Source of the DNA: CBDCUI01 sp965223115
Lineage (GTDB): Bacteria > Pseudomonadota > Gammaproteobacteria > UBA4575
Assembly: GCA_965223115.1 (NCBI GenBank)
Contig: OZ244982.1
Span: forward strand, 682,001 to 746,000
DNA: 64,000 nucleotides
Direction: 5' to 3'
The notes beneath the pieces are model-generated. The model made no database searches. It worked only from the letters and a program-made list of their open reading frames with translations, and was not told the origin of the DNA. The position numbers were made by a program, and so were the translations under genes. Shown here one piece after another: positions 34,325-44,145 of this stretch. Position 1 is the first letter of the stretch. Every line of letters begins with the position of its first letter.

Positions 34325-35974
34325 TCATAAAGATGCAGCATGCATGGGTTTTGCAGTAGTAACTTCAGTTTTTGGATCAAGGATGCTGTCAATGTTTTCT
34401 AATTTGGGATCTGGTTTCGGATAATTTAATGTGTAATGCAAGCCACGACTTTCTTTCCTCGTTAATGCACTGCGTATAATTAAATCTGCTACCAATGTTA
34501 AGTTTCTCAATTCAATTAAGTCACTGCTAACACGGAAGTTGCTGTAGTATTCATCAATCTCTGATGAGAGCAAGTCAACACGGTGTTTGGCACGTTGCAA
34601 GCGTTTATCGGTACGTACAATACCTACGTAATCCCACATGAATCTTCTTAACTCGTCCCAGTTATGTGCCACAACAATTTCTTCATCCGGCTCAGTTACA
34701 CGGCTTTCATCCCAAGGAGGAATATCATTGTTGACGAGTTTTTGGTCTTTATGTGTATTAATATCTTTACTAGCAGAATAAGCAAATACTAAGCACTCAA
34801 GTAAGGAATTACTAGCCATTCGATTAGCACCATGTAGGCCTGTATGAGTAGTTTCACCAATTGCATACAAATTTTTTACATCTGTTCTGCCACGTAGATC
34901 TGTCATTACTCCTCCGCACGTGTAATGTGCTGCAGGAACAACAGGAACAGGCTCTTTAGCCATGTCGTAACCAAGTTTTAAGCAACGTGCATACACATTA
35001 GGAAAATGTGATTCAATGAAATCTTTAGGTTTATGGCTGATGTCTAAATATACACAGTCAATACCTAACTGCTTCATTTTGTAATCAATGGCGCGTGCAA
35101 CGATATCGCGCGGTGCTAATACGCCGCGAGAATCAAATTCATGTGCAAACTCTCTGCCATCCGGGAGTAATAATTTTCCACCTTCGCCACGTACTGCCTC
35201 TGTAATTAAATATGATTTTGCGCTTGGATGATAAAGGCAGGTTGGGTGGAATTGCATAAACTCCATATTTGCTACGCGACATCCAGCACGCCATGCCATG
35301 GCGATACCATCGCCTGATGCACCATCAGGGTTACTAGTATATAAATATACTTTACTAGCACCACCGGTAGCTAACACTATATATTTAGCTCGAAAAGTAT
35401 CTACATGTTGTTTATCAGTATCTAATACGTATGCACCTACACATTTATTTTTCTTGTTTGCTTCTTGATTGTTATAGAGTTTGTGAGTTGTGATTAGATC
35501 AATAGCAATATGGTGCTCAAAGACAGTTATATTTTTTTGTGCAAATATATTTTTAATGAGAGTGTTTTCTACCGCCCAACCCGTTGCATCTGCTGCGTGT
35601 ACGACTCTTCGATGACTATGGCCACCTTCACGAGTTAAATGTAGATAAGATTTGCCATCAAGCCCTGTATCGCGAGTAAATTTAACCCCTAGTTCCATCA
35701 ACCAGGTAATCATTTCTTTGCCATGGGTGACAGTGTGCCGTACAGCGTCTTCATCACATAAACCTGCACCGGCATCAATAGTATCTGCTATATGCAAATC
35801 AACAGAATCATGTTCATCCATAACTGCAGAAATACCGCCCTGTGCCCAGGCAGTACTCCCATCATCTAGGGGGCCTTTAGAAATTACCGCAATCCTAAAG
35901 GTGCTTTGTAGTCGTAATGCTAAGCTTAAGCCTGCGGCACCACTACCAATTATTAGTACATCGAAATCATGCAT
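34325..35974 (-). CDS. nadB: L-aspartate oxidase
   Basis: 549 residues. VLIIGSGAAGLSLALRL near residue 5 binds FAD, AWAQGGISAV near 43 and REGGHSHRRVVHAADATG near 115-132 are family landmarks, and PAAHYTCGGVMTDLRGRT near 351 and GLHGANRMASNSLLECLVF near 379-397 complete the active site. It oxidises aspartate to iminoaspartate for NAD synthesis. It is divergent from rpoE, as in other gammaproteobacteria. Confidence 0.96.
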   Translation of the reverse strand: MHDFDVLIIGSGAAGLSLALRLQSTFRIAVISKGPLDDGSTAWAQGGISAVMDEHDSVDLHIADTIDAGAGLCDEDAVRHTVTHGKEMITWLMELGVKFTRDTGLDGKSYLHLTREGGHSHRRVVHAADATGWAVENTLIKNIFAQKNITVFEHHIAIDLITTHKLYNNQEANKKNKCVGAYVLDTDKQHVDTFRAKYIVLATGGASKVYLYTSNPDGASGDGIAMAWRAGCRVANMEFMQFHPTCLYHPSAKSYLITEAVRGEGGKLLLPDGREFAHEFDSRGVLAPRDIVARAIDYKMKQLGIDCVYLDISHKPKDFIESHFPNVYARCLKLGYDMAKEPVPVVPAAHYTCGGVMTDLRGRTDVKNLYAIGETTHTGLHGANRMASNSLLECLVFAYSASKDINTHKDQKLVNNDIPPWDESRVTEPDEEIVVAHNWDELRRFMWDYVGIVRTDKRLQRAKHRVDLLSSEIDEYYSNFRVSSDLIELRNLTLVADLIIRSALTRKESRGLHYTLNYPKPDPKLENIDSILDPKTEVTTAKPMHAASL

Positions 35975-36083
35975 ATTTAGATAAAATAGCTATTAATCTG
36001 GCTCATTGTGTCATAGTTGCAGTGATCTAGTTAACAAAATAGTACCACTTAGCGGTAGAATCTGGTTCCAGGTACGCAAGGAA

Positions 36084-36110
36084 GAACTCTTACACGATAA
36101 AATTGTCTTA
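36084..36110 (+). promoter_or_regulatory. Sigma-E-like promoter of rpoE
   Basis: GAACTC (36084-36089), 15 bases, GTCTTA (36105-36110), about 50 bp ahead of rpoE. This matches the ECF sigma-E pattern GAACTT-N15-GTCTAA apart from one base in each box and would give autoregulation, which is usual for rpoE/algU. Confidence 0.55.
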
Positions 36111-36158
36111 AAAGATGCGGTTAGTATGGTTAACCGTGATATAAGGAGTTAGGCCCAG

Positions 36159-36734
36159 ATGGGCGAGAATAATAACGATAAGGAGCTTGTGAAAAGGGCT
36201 CAAAAGGGGGATAAAGTTGCCTTTGATACGCTGGTTAGTAAGTACCAGTATAAAGTAATCAATTTGGTAACTCGTTTTGTTAAGGATGATGATGAAGCTC
36301 AGGATGTAGCACAGGAAGCGTTTATCAAAGCTTATCGAGGCCTTGCTAAATTTCGAGGTGATAGCGCTTTTTATACATGGCTGTATAGAATTGCGATCAA
36401 TTCAGCCAAAAACTATTTAGTATCGCAGGGTCGTAAAACACCGGCATATGCGATAGACGTTGAAGATGCCGAACATATGGAATCGGCTATGGCATTGAAA
36501 GAGTTTGAAACGCCTGAGGGGCGTATGCTCACAAATGAAATTGAGGAAACGGTCTACAAGGCCATTAAGGAGCTGCCAGAAGATTTGAAAACGGCAATTA
36601 CATTACGTGAGCTAGAAGGTATGACATATGATGAGATTGCAGTAGTAATGGCATGTCCAATTGGTACAGTGCGATCCAGAATATTTCGAGCTCGTGAAGC
36701 CATTGATAAACATTTGAAACCTTTGCTTAGTTAA
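36159..36734 (+). CDS. rpoE: RNA polymerase sigma-E factor (AlgU/RpoE)
   Basis: 191 residues. Region 2 (about 10-90) has AFDTLVSKYQYKV, DDDEAQDVAQEAFIKAYRGL and FYTWLYRIAINSAKNYL; region 4 (about 125-185) has LPEDLKTAITLRELEGMTYDEIA and CPIGTVRSRIFRAREAI. It is the extracytoplasmic stress sigma factor. The next gene encodes its anti-sigma partner 18 bp later, followed by rseB, so the standard rpoE-rseA-rseB block is present. An rseC/mucC gene is absent. Confidence 0.96.
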   Translation: MGENNNDKELVKRAQKGDKVAFDTLVSKYQYKVINLVTRFVKDDDEAQDVAQEAFIKAYRGLAKFRGDSAFYTWLYRIAINSAKNYLVSQGRKTPAYAIDVEDAEHMESAMALKEFETPEGRMLTNEIEETVYKAIKELPEDLKTAITLRELEGMTYDEIAVVMACPIGTVRSRIFRAREAIDKHLKPLLS

Positions 36735-36752
36735 TTACATGGAAAGAAAATT

Positions 36753-37334
36753 ATGAAGGAATTAGATCAAGAACTCTTATCAAGAATTTTAGATGAAGAT
36801 GTTTCTGAATTCGAAGCTCAAAAAATCTTAAAAGAATATCGTTCAAACCCAGAGCTACAAGCCATATATCATCGTTATAATATTATCGGGCATGCAATGC
36901 GTAAAGAATTGCCTGCCAAGTTAAATCATAGTTTTACTAAAGAAGTAATGAGTAAGCTATCTGATGAAAAAATTTCTGTTCCAGAATCTACCGAGGTTTC
37001 AGAAATTACCAATCGAACCAATAAATATACAACTGCAATAGGCATAGCCATTGCCGCATCCGTCGCAGTTTTTTCATTTGTTGCTTTTCAGAATTTTATG
37101 CAACCAACTACAAATACTGAGAATATCCCTGTTGTCGCAGAGAGGGTTGTTGAAGAAAGTGATATACAACGTGTAAGTGCTGAAGAGCTACAAAGTGTTT
37201 ATTCCAATCCAAAAGCGGCTGCAGAGTTCAATAGTTATATAGTGAATCATGCAGAATATGCGTCACCGCGAGTATCAATGCCACATGTAAGAATTGTTGG
37301 ATATGATCAAGAGTTTGGAACAAGTAACAAGTAA
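36753..37334 (+). CDS. rseA: Anti-sigma-E factor RseA/MucA
   Basis: 193 residues. The cytosolic sigma-binding part (about 1-90) begins ELDQELLSRILDEDVSEFE and includes YHRYNIIGHAMRKELP. One membrane segment follows (about 92-113, AIGIAIAASVAVFSFVAF), and the rest is periplasmic. Cleavage by regulated proteases releases RpoE. Its 3' end overlaps any longer version of the rseB frame. Confidence 0.9.
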   Translation: MKELDQELLSRILDEDVSEFEAQKILKEYRSNPELQAIYHRYNIIGHAMRKELPAKLNHSFTKEVMSKLSDEKISVPESTEVSEITNRTNKYTTAIGIAIAASVAVFSFVAFQNFMQPTTNTENIPVVAERVVEESDIQRVSAEELQSVYSNPKAAAEFNSYIVNHAEYASPRVSMPHVRIVGYDQEFGTSNK

Positions 37335-37340
37335 ATTCAG

Positions 37341-38307
37341 CATGTATTTTGTCCGTTTTTTATTCATAATTATTTTAGTTTTCAACTTTTCTTTAGTTTC
37401 TGCTGAAGAGGATGTTCGAAAGCTATTAAATAATATGAATACTACCTTAGAGATGGGTAATTATCGTGGCACTTTTGTGTTTATGCATAACGGTAATGTT
37501 GAAACCATGCGCATTATTCATGGCTATTCGCCTAAAGGTATTAGGGAAAAGTTAGTTTCGCTAACGGGTGATGCGCGTGAGGTTATTCGTGATCAAGATG
37601 TATTAACTTGTATCTGGCCAAAAGATAAATTAGTTGTTATTGAAACAGCACGTGTACCTCATGGTCTACCGTCATCTTTGCCAGAGAATTTAAATGAACT
37701 TGCATTCCATTATAAAATGACAGCAATTGGTTCAGATAGAGTTGCTGGTTTTAGTTGTAAAATTATACGTTTTGAGCCCTTGGATGAATTTCGCTATGGA
37801 CATGAGCTTTGTGTTAACACAAGGTTAGGTATGTTGCTTAAATCAAAAACCTTTAATAGCGAAGGTAAAGTGATAGAAAACATGATGTTTACTAGTTTTC
37901 GTATGTTAAAGTCGGTGCCAGATGATTTATTTGAACCAAGTGTTGCACTGAATGACTATACTTGGAAAACAGCAAGTGTGGAGTTGAAAGGTGAATTACA
38001 ACCTGATCGTGCCTGGCAGATACAAAATCTACCACCTGGGTTTTCATTGAGTAGTGTTACTAGAAGGCTAATGAGTGCTAGTAATAAGCCTGTGCAACAC
38101 ATGGTGATTACAGATGGATTAGCTTCAGTTTCTGTATTTATTAGCAAGCTTGATGATTCGCAGCATGTGTATAAAGGTGCGCATAACAAAGGTGTTATTA
38201 ATGCATATGCACGTGATCTTAATCAACATCAGATTACAGTAGTAGGTGAGGTCCCAAAAGGAACAGTTAAATCGATAGGTGAATCGATTTATTATTCAAA
38301 TCCATAA
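37341..38307 (+). CDS. rseB: Sigma-E regulatory protein RseB/MucB
   Basis: About 321 residues. From ATG 37341 the protein opens with a neat signal peptide (about 1-21, ending LVSA), then VRKLLNNMNTTLEMGNYRGTFVFMHNG and GIREKLVSLTGDAREVIRD, which are typical of the lipid-sensing MucB fold. It binds RseA in the periplasm and shields it from proteolysis. An earlier in-frame ATG at 37303 would overlap rseA by 32 bp and give a longer leader; neither start has a convincing ribosome site. Confidence 0.92.
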
Positions 38308-38345
38308 AAAATTACACATGAACTTTTTAAGTCATAGTTCTAAGA

Positions 38346-38372
38346 GAACTTTTTTGTTTGTGCGTGATCTAC
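38346..38372 (+). promoter_or_regulatory. Sigma-E-like promoter of degP
   Basis: GAACTT (38346-38351), 15 bases, ATCTAC (38367-38372), about 85 bp ahead of degP. The -35 matches the sigma-E pattern fully and the spacing equals that of the rpoE promoter; TCTA of the -10 matches. Confidence 0.6.
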
Positions 38373-38457
38373 AAAAATATTAATTTTAATAATAGAGCTT
38401 GGAAGTTTTTCTAACTTAGTTCTGCGTTAATACCTCAATGATAAGAATGGAGATACG

Positions 38458-39903
38458 ATGATGAGAAGCAGAAATGTTTTTACAGCTAAAGCAGTTTTAT
38501 TTATTGCATTCCTGTTCATGACTATACAAGCGAATGCTCGTAATAACTTACCTGATTTCACAGAATTAGTAGAGGAAAATGCTGGTGCAGTCGTTAATAT
38601 CAGTACTACCAAACAAACTGAAGTTAAAAGAGGTTTGCCTCCAGGTATGGATATACCAGATCTTCCTGAAGACAACCCATTTGGTGATTTATTAAGAAGA
38701 TTTTTTGGCGAACATGGTGGTGAGGGAGAAGATTTTTTTAATTCACGCTCATTAGGTTCCGGGTTTATTATTTCAAAAGATGGTTACGTGATTACCAATC
38801 ACCATGTTGTTAAAGGTGCAGATGAAATCATAGTTAAGCTAAATGATCGTAGGGAGTTAGTGGCGGAGTTGATTGGTAGTGACCCACGTAGTGATATTGC
38901 GTTATTAAAATTAGATGCAGCTGATTTGCCTACTGTAAAAATTGGCTCTTCTGATGATGTAAAAGTAGGTCAATGGGTGCTGGCCATTGGCTCACCATTT
39001 GGTTTTGATGCATCAGTTACCGCAGGCATAGTTAGTGCCAAGGGGCGTAGTCTGCCAAGTGAAAACTATGTGCCTTTCATCCAAACAGATGTAGCCATAA
39101 ATCCAGGTAATTCTGGAGGACCACTGTTCGATCTTGAGGGTAACGTGGTTGGTATAAATTCACAGATCTATACGCGTTCGGGTGGTTTCATGGGTTTATC
39201 TTTTGCCATTCCTATGGAAGTTGCGATGGATGTTGTCGATCAGATTAAGACACATGGTTATGTATCTAGAGGCTGGTTAGGTGTTTATATACAAGAGGTA
39301 ACTAGAGAATTAGCTGAATCTTTTGGTATGGATAAACCAGCTGGTGCGTTGGTAGCTAAAATATTACCTGAAAGCCCTGCGGAAGAATCTGATATTAAAG
39401 TTGGTGATGTCATTCTTTCCTATAATGGAAAAGAGATTAAAAATTCAGCAGCTTTGCCTCCAATGGTTGGAAGAACTAAAGTGGGTGAGGTTGTTAAACT
39501 AAAAGTAATGCGTGATGGCAAGGCTAAAATTGTAAAATTAAAGATAGGACAATTGCCAGATAAAGATCAAATTGTAGCGAGTAGTCCCGAAACACATGAA
39601 GGTGATCAATCTAAAGATACTGTATTGGGTCTTACACTCCGTACTCTTACTAAGGATGAAATGAAGACCATGGAGCTTGATAATGGTGGTTTGCTGGTAC
39701 TCAATGTTGATTCAGGTACAGCAAAATCTGCAGGTGTTCGGCAAGGAGATGTGATTCAAATGATCAATGGCGAATCTGTAGAAACCGTGAGTGCATTTAA
39801 AGAAGAGGTTGAAAAATTGCCAAAAGGTAAGTTTGTTTCTTTACTTGTACAACGTGCACATGGGCCAGAATTTATAGCTATGCGTATACCTGAAAAAGAA
39901 TAG
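38458..39903 (+). CDS. degP: Periplasmic serine protease/chaperone (DegP/MucD)
   Basis: 481 residues. A signal peptide (about 1-28) precedes a trypsin-like domain: His in VITNHHVVKG near residue 118, Asp in SDIALLKL near 149 and Ser in NPGNSGGPLFD near 222. Two PDZ domains follow (about 270-365 and 390-480; SRGWLGVYIQ, GLTLRTLT). It degrades misfolded envelope proteins. GGAG lies ahead of the tandem ATGATG. It belongs to the sigma-E locus and has its own sigma-E-like promoter. Confidence 0.95.
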   Translation: MMRSRNVFTAKAVLFIAFLFMTIQANARNNLPDFTELVEENAGAVVNISTTKQTEVKRGLPPGMDIPDLPEDNPFGDLLRRFFGEHGGEGEDFFNSRSLGSGFIISKDGYVITNHHVVKGADEIIVKLNDRRELVAELIGSDPRSDIALLKLDAADLPTVKIGSSDDVKVGQWVLAIGSPFGFDASVTAGIVSAKGRSLPSENYVPFIQTDVAINPGNSGGPLFDLEGNVVGINSQIYTRSGGFMGLSFAIPMEVAMDVVDQIKTHGYVSRGWLGVYIQEVTRELAESFGMDKPAGALVAKILPESPAEESDIKVGDVILSYNGKEIKNSAALPPMVGRTKVGEVVKLKVMRDGKAKIVKLKIGQLPDKDQIVASSPETHEGDQSKDTVLGLTLRTLTKDEMKTMELDNGGLLVLNVDSGTAKSAGVRQGDVIQMINGESVETVSAFKEEVEKLPKGKFVSLLVQRAHGPEFIAMRIPEKE

Positions 39904-39991
39904 TGGCAAGACAGAAAAAGTAAGCGATAATCGAGCCTATTAATTAATACTAATTGTTTAAATAGGTACTCGGTTAACTCCAAAATTTAAT

Positions 39992-41785
39992 ATGGAGCGT
40001 ATTCGCAACTTTTCTATTATTGCGCATATTGATCATGGGAAGTCCACTTTAGCGGATCGCTTTATTCAATATTGTGGTGGTTTGTCTGAGCGCGAAATGA
40101 GCGCTCAGGTACTAGATTCTATGGATCTTGAGCGCGAACGTGGCATTACAATTAAAGCACAAAGTGTGTCACTGTCCTACAAAGCAAAAGATGGTGAGAC
40201 CTATCAGTTAAATCTCATTGATACCCCAGGTCACGTAGATTTTTCTTATGAAGTTTCAAGATCTCTTGCTGCATGTGAGGGGGCTTTGCTCATTGTAGAT
40301 GCTTCACAAGGGGTCGAGGCGCAAAGTGTAGCGAATTGTTATACTGCAATTGATCTTGGTTTAGAAATAATTCCTGTTCTCAATAAAATTGATCTACCTT
40401 CTGCAGATCCGGATAGAGTGATAGCAGAAATTGAGGATGTCATTGGTATAGATGTATCAGAGCCATTATTGGCTAGTGCAAAAACTGGTCAAGGGGTGGA
40501 AGAGGTTTTAGAGGCCATCATCAATCGGTTTCCGGCACCCCAGGGTAACAGTGATGCAACACTTAAAGCTTTAATTGTAGATTCATGGTTTGATAATTAT
40601 GTAGGTGTCATCTCTTTAGTGCGCATTATTGATGGTGAATTGAAACCTAAACAAAAAATTACTGCGATGTCTTCAGGACGTAGTTACCAAGTTGAGAAAG
40701 TAGGTGTATTCACTCCCAAACGTAAAGAAACAGAAAGCTTGCAAGCCGGACAGGTTGGTTATGTAATTTGTGGGATTAAAGATATCTCTGCTGCAAAAGT
40801 AGGTGATACATATACGTTAACATCTCAACCAGCGGAGCAACCTCTTGAAGGTTTTAAAGAAGTCCAACCAAATGTATTTGCAGGGGTTTTTCCAGTAAGT
40901 TCTGATGATTATGAATCGTTTCGTGATGCACTGGAAAAGCTTAGTTTAAATGATTCAGCCTTTACATATGAACCTGAAACTTCCGACGCACTTGGTTTTG
41001 GATTTCGATGCGGTTTTCTTGGTATGTTGCATATGGAAATCGTTCAAGAGCGACTCGAACGTGAATATGCGCTTGATCTGATCACCACCGCACCTACTGT
41101 TGTGCATGAAGTGCATACTACAGATGGAGAAGTCGAATACATTCATAATCCATCTAATTTGCCACCTGCAAATAAAGTCAGTGAAATTTGTGAACCAATT
41201 ATCCATGCTTCAATTTTAGTACCACATGATTATGTTGGTAATGTAATTACTTTATGTATTGAAAAACGTGGTACACAAAAAAGTTTGCACTACCATGGCA
41301 ATCAAGTATCTGTTGTATTTGAACTTCCTTTAAGTGAAGTTGTATTGGATTTTTTTGATAAGCTGAAGTCAGTAAGTCGTGGCTATGCTTCATTTGATTA
41401 TTATCAATCTCATTTTGCTGCTGCGCCTCTTGTGAAGCTAGATATTTTAATTAACTCTGAACGTGTAGATGCCTTATCTGTGATTGTGCACAGGGATCAA
41501 GCTCAGTCTTATGGACGAGATCTTGCTGTTAAAATGAAAGAAATTATTCCAAGGCAAATGTACGATGTTGCGATACAAGCTGCAATCGGTTCTAAAATTA
41601 TCGCACGTACTACAACAAAGGCATTACGGAAAAATGTTACGGCAAAATGTTACGGTGGTGATGTAACGAGAAAGAAAAAGCTTTTAGAAAAACAAAAAGC
41701 GGGTAAAAAACGAATGAAACAAATTGGTAAAGTAGAAATACCTCAAGAAGCTTTTTTAGCAGTTTTGCGTGTAGATAAAAGCTAA
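39992..41785 (+). CDS. lepA: Elongation factor 4
   Basis: 597 residues. G1 AHIDHGKSTLADR near residue 11, effector RERGITIKAQ near 49, G3 DTPGHVDFSYEV near 77 and G4 NKIDLP near 131 are present, and the unique LepA C-terminal domain ends with KCYGGDVTRKKKLLEKQKAGKKRMKQIG. It is a ribosome back-translocase. In relatives lepB-rnc-era usually follow; here a metallo-hydrolase and folP do. Confidence 0.97.
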   Translation: MERIRNFSIIAHIDHGKSTLADRFIQYCGGLSEREMSAQVLDSMDLERERGITIKAQSVSLSYKAKDGETYQLNLIDTPGHVDFSYEVSRSLAACEGALLIVDASQGVEAQSVANCYTAIDLGLEIIPVLNKIDLPSADPDRVIAEIEDVIGIDVSEPLLASAKTGQGVEEVLEAIINRFPAPQGNSDATLKALIVDSWFDNYVGVISLVRIIDGELKPKQKITAMSSGRSYQVEKVGVFTPKRKETESLQAGQVGYVICGIKDISAAKVGDTYTLTSQPAEQPLEGFKEVQPNVFAGVFPVSSDDYESFRDALEKLSLNDSAFTYEPETSDALGFGFRCGFLGMLHMEIVQERLEREYALDLITTAPTVVHEVHTTDGEVEYIHNPSNLPPANKVSEICEPIIHASILVPHDYVGNVITLCIEKRGTQKSLHYHGNQVSVVFELPLSEVVLDFFDKLKSVSRGYASFDYYQSHFAAAPLVKLDILINSERVDALSVIVHRDQAQSYGRDLAVKMKEIIPRQMYDVAIQAAIGSKIIARTTTKALRKNVTAKCYGGDVTRKKKLLEKQKAGKKRMKQIGKVEIPQEAFLAVLRVDKS

Positions 41786-41799
41786 GGAAAGCAACTTAA

Positions 41800-42723
41800 A
41801 TGTATAAGTCCATCTTAAAATATTTTCTTATTTGTTTTTTAATATTTAGCCCAGGAATAGTAATTGCTGATTACATGCGCGTTACATTACTAGGCACGGG
41901 TAGCCCTCGTCCAGATGTTAATCGATCTGGCCCGGCGGTATTAGTTGAAGCAGGAGGAAAGTATTTGTTGTTTGATGCAGGGCGTGGAGTTGTACAAAGA
42001 ATTAAACAATTAGACATACCCATCTCGGAAATAAATCAAGTGTTTTTGACACATTTACATTCAGACCATATTTCTGCATTGGATGACATATGGCTTACAG
42101 GCTGGATATACCAAAGACCACAAGCCTTGCAAGTACACGGACCCGAGGGTACAGGTTCATTCGTACAAGGTTTGCAGGATGCCTATTCCTATGATGCTTT
42201 AATAAGGCGTAAATATGCGGGTCTTAGAGAAAGTGCAGCTAAAATTATTGCTGACGACATTAAGCCTGGCATAATTTACTCAGAAAATGGCATCAAAGTA
42301 ACTGCATTTTTGGTGGATCATAAACCTGTTGAGCCTGCTTATGGTTATCGAATCGATTTTGGTGATCGATCCGTTGTGATATCAGGTGATACGACGTATT
42401 CAGAAAATTTAGTCAAACATTCACAAAATATTGATGTGCTTGTTCATGAAATATTTGCCGCAAAATCAAATATACTCGAGAGGAATCCACGCTTACAAAA
42501 GATTGAGCGCTATCATACCAATCCTGAGCAATTAGTCCGTGTTTTGGATGAAGTTAAACCAAGAATGGCTATACTTACGCATTTGATACTTGTTGGCATT
42601 GAAGAAAACGCTTTAATGTCAAAAATAAAAGAAGATTATTCTGGAGAAGTTTATTTGGGTGAAGACTTAATGATTATTGATGTTGGTAACAATATAAAGG
42701 TAAATTCGTTTATAAATCATTAA
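41800..42723 (+). CDS. Exported metallo-beta-lactamase-fold hydrolase
   Basis: 307 residues with a signal peptide (about 1-24, ending IVIAD). The metal motif HLHSDHISALDD lies near residue 86, a later His in LVDHKPVEPAYGYRIDFG near 173, the Asp in VISGDTTYSENL near 195 and a terminal His in LTHLI near 267. The fold resembles RNase Z/arylsulfatase-type hydrolases, but export argues against tRNA processing. It starts 14 bp after lepA. Substrate unknown. Confidence 0.85.
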   Translation: MYKSILKYFLICFLIFSPGIVIADYMRVTLLGTGSPRPDVNRSGPAVLVEAGGKYLLFDAGRGVVQRIKQLDIPISEINQVFLTHLHSDHISALDDIWLTGWIYQRPQALQVHGPEGTGSFVQGLQDAYSYDALIRRKYAGLRESAAKIIADDIKPGIIYSENGIKVTAFLVDHKPVEPAYGYRIDFGDRSVVISGDTTYSENLVKHSQNIDVLVHEIFAAKSNILERNPRLQKIERYHTNPEQLVRVLDEVKPRMAILTHLILVGIEENALMSKIKEDYSGEVYLGEDLMIIDVGNNIKVNSFINH

Positions 42724-42739
42724 ACAGCGGTACATATAT

Positions 42740-43558
42740 ATGCAGCTTGATTATTCCAAACCTCTATTAATGGGTGTGCTCAATGTAACCCCCGATAGTT
42801 TTTCAGACGGGGGTATGTATCCTTCTTCAAAAGATGCAATTACACGTGGTATTGAAATGGTTGAGCAAGGTGCAGATATCATTGATATAGGTGGGGAGTC
42901 TACTCGACCTGGTGCACAGCGTATCAATGCTAAGGAACAAAAGCGTAGAGTTATAGATGTGATTGCTGGTTTGCGTAAAGAGTTACCAGCAAATATACAT
43001 ATTAGTATTGATACAACATTATCTGAGGTGGCCAAAGCATCATTAGATTCAGGAGCAACTATGCTCAATGATGTCAGCGCAGGGCGTGAAGATAATACTA
43101 TTTTAAAAATAGCAGCTGATACAAATGCTCCGATTTGCCTTATGCATATGCAAGGTGATCCGTCTAATATGCAGGATAATCCTAACTATGAGAATGTCAG
43201 TAAAGAAGTGGCTGAGTTTCTTATTCAAAGAGCAGCTATAGCAAATGATATTGGTGTAAAAAAAGAAAATATTATACTTGATCCAGGTATCGGTTTTGGT
43301 AAGCGTACACAACATAATTTAGAGTTATTGCGTGATCTAAAAGATCTAACAAGTTTAGGTTATCCGATTTTGTTGGGTACGAGCCGCAAACGTTTTATGG
43401 GAGAAATTTCAAAGCAAGAGGATCCTCGAGAAAGAATGCCTGCCACTTGTGCAACCTCGGCATTAGGTGTTTTGGCAGGTGTGAAAATTTTTCGGGTGCA
43501 TGATATTTGGCAAAATCGTCAAGCTTTAGATGTAACCTGGGCCATTTGTAATTGTTAA
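42740..43558 (+). CDS. folP: Dihydropteroate synthase
   Basis: 272 residues. MGVLNVTPDSFSDGG near residue 11 and DIGGESTRPGA near 49 are the two signature segments; SIDTTLSEVAKASLDSGA near 93, MLNDVSAG near 113 and LGTSRKRFMGEI near 213 complete the barrel. It joins p-aminobenzoate to the pterin in folate synthesis. It follows the exported hydrolase by 16 bp and probably shares the lepA transcript. Confidence 0.96.
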   Translation: MQLDYSKPLLMGVLNVTPDSFSDGGMYPSSKDAITRGIEMVEQGADIIDIGGESTRPGAQRINAKEQKRRVIDVIAGLRKELPANIHISIDTTLSEVAKASLDSGATMLNDVSAGREDNTILKIAADTNAPICLMHMQGDPSNMQDNPNYENVSKEVAEFLIQRAAIANDIGVKKENIILDPGIGFGKRTQHNLELLRDLKDLTSLGYPILLGTSRKRFMGEISKQEDPRERMPATCATSALGVLAGVKIFRVHDIWQNRQALDVTWAICNC

Positions 43559-43565
43559 TAAACAA

Positions 43566-43913
43566 TCAGCTGCTTTTGGCTAAATTTTTATCTAAAAGAA
43601 ATTGATAATAAAGTTTAGCAACACTTAAACCAATTTGATTACATGCAATATCGTTGCCATATTGCATATGGTCTAGTTCTTGAAGTTTAGTAATAATTTC
43701 ACGAGATGGTAGTCTTTGGTTAACTAATGCTTGAAATATATCAAGAGCGTTATCAAGTTCTTGTTTAATGATTTCGTGATTTGCCCCAAAGCATAGCTTA
43801 TCAAGCTTTCCTTCATTGAATAGAGTTCTCATTGTGATGAAAGGTTTTTTATCAGAGTTTTGGTTATATTTCTTATTAACCTCTACGTTTATTGAGTAAC
43901 ATCTGTCTTCCAT
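43566..43913 (-). CDS. Hypothetical protein
   Basis: 115 residues, soluble and mostly helical, with no motif I recognise. The central part (about 45-80) reads as a helix-turn pair (IIKQELDNALDIFQALVNQR, then EIITKLQELDHMQYG). Convergent with folP, ending 7 bp from it. Confidence 0.6.
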   Translation of the reverse strand: MEDRCYSINVEVNKKYNQNSDKKPFITMRTLFNEGKLDKLCFGANHEIIKQELDNALDIFQALVNQRLPSREIITKLQELDHMQYGNDIACNQIGLSVAKLYYQFLLDKNLAKSS

Positions 43914-43992
43914 AATAAATATTTTCAGTTAACTAAAAATGATAGGTTATATAGAATAACAATTAATTAGCTTATCTAAAAAGTAATTAATA

Positions 43993-44010
43993 AACTGATT
44001 GAAATCAGTT
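43993..44010. repeat. Short inverted repeat in the 43914-44145 gap
   Basis: Arms AACTGAT and ATCAGTT around TGAA. On the minus strand an AT-rich tract follows, so a weak terminator for the GIY-YIG gene is possible. The core TGAT-N4-ATCA also fits an FNR/CRP-type half-site pair, but no matching -10 lies in either direction. Confidence 0.35.
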
Positions 44011-44145
44011 CTTTATTGTGAGCGGAAAATCGGGACTTGGTGAAGCCATAAAAAAATCAGTAGTTTATGTAAATCGAATATGGATTTTTGTAGTGCACAA
44101 TATTTCAAATGATTAGCTTGCTTTACAAAATAAGGTGGAAAATAG

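Noticed and set aside
43993..44010. FNR box
   Set aside because: TGAT-N4-ATCA is present, but the outer bases do not match and neither direction has a -10 at class II spacing. Kept only as an inverted repeat.
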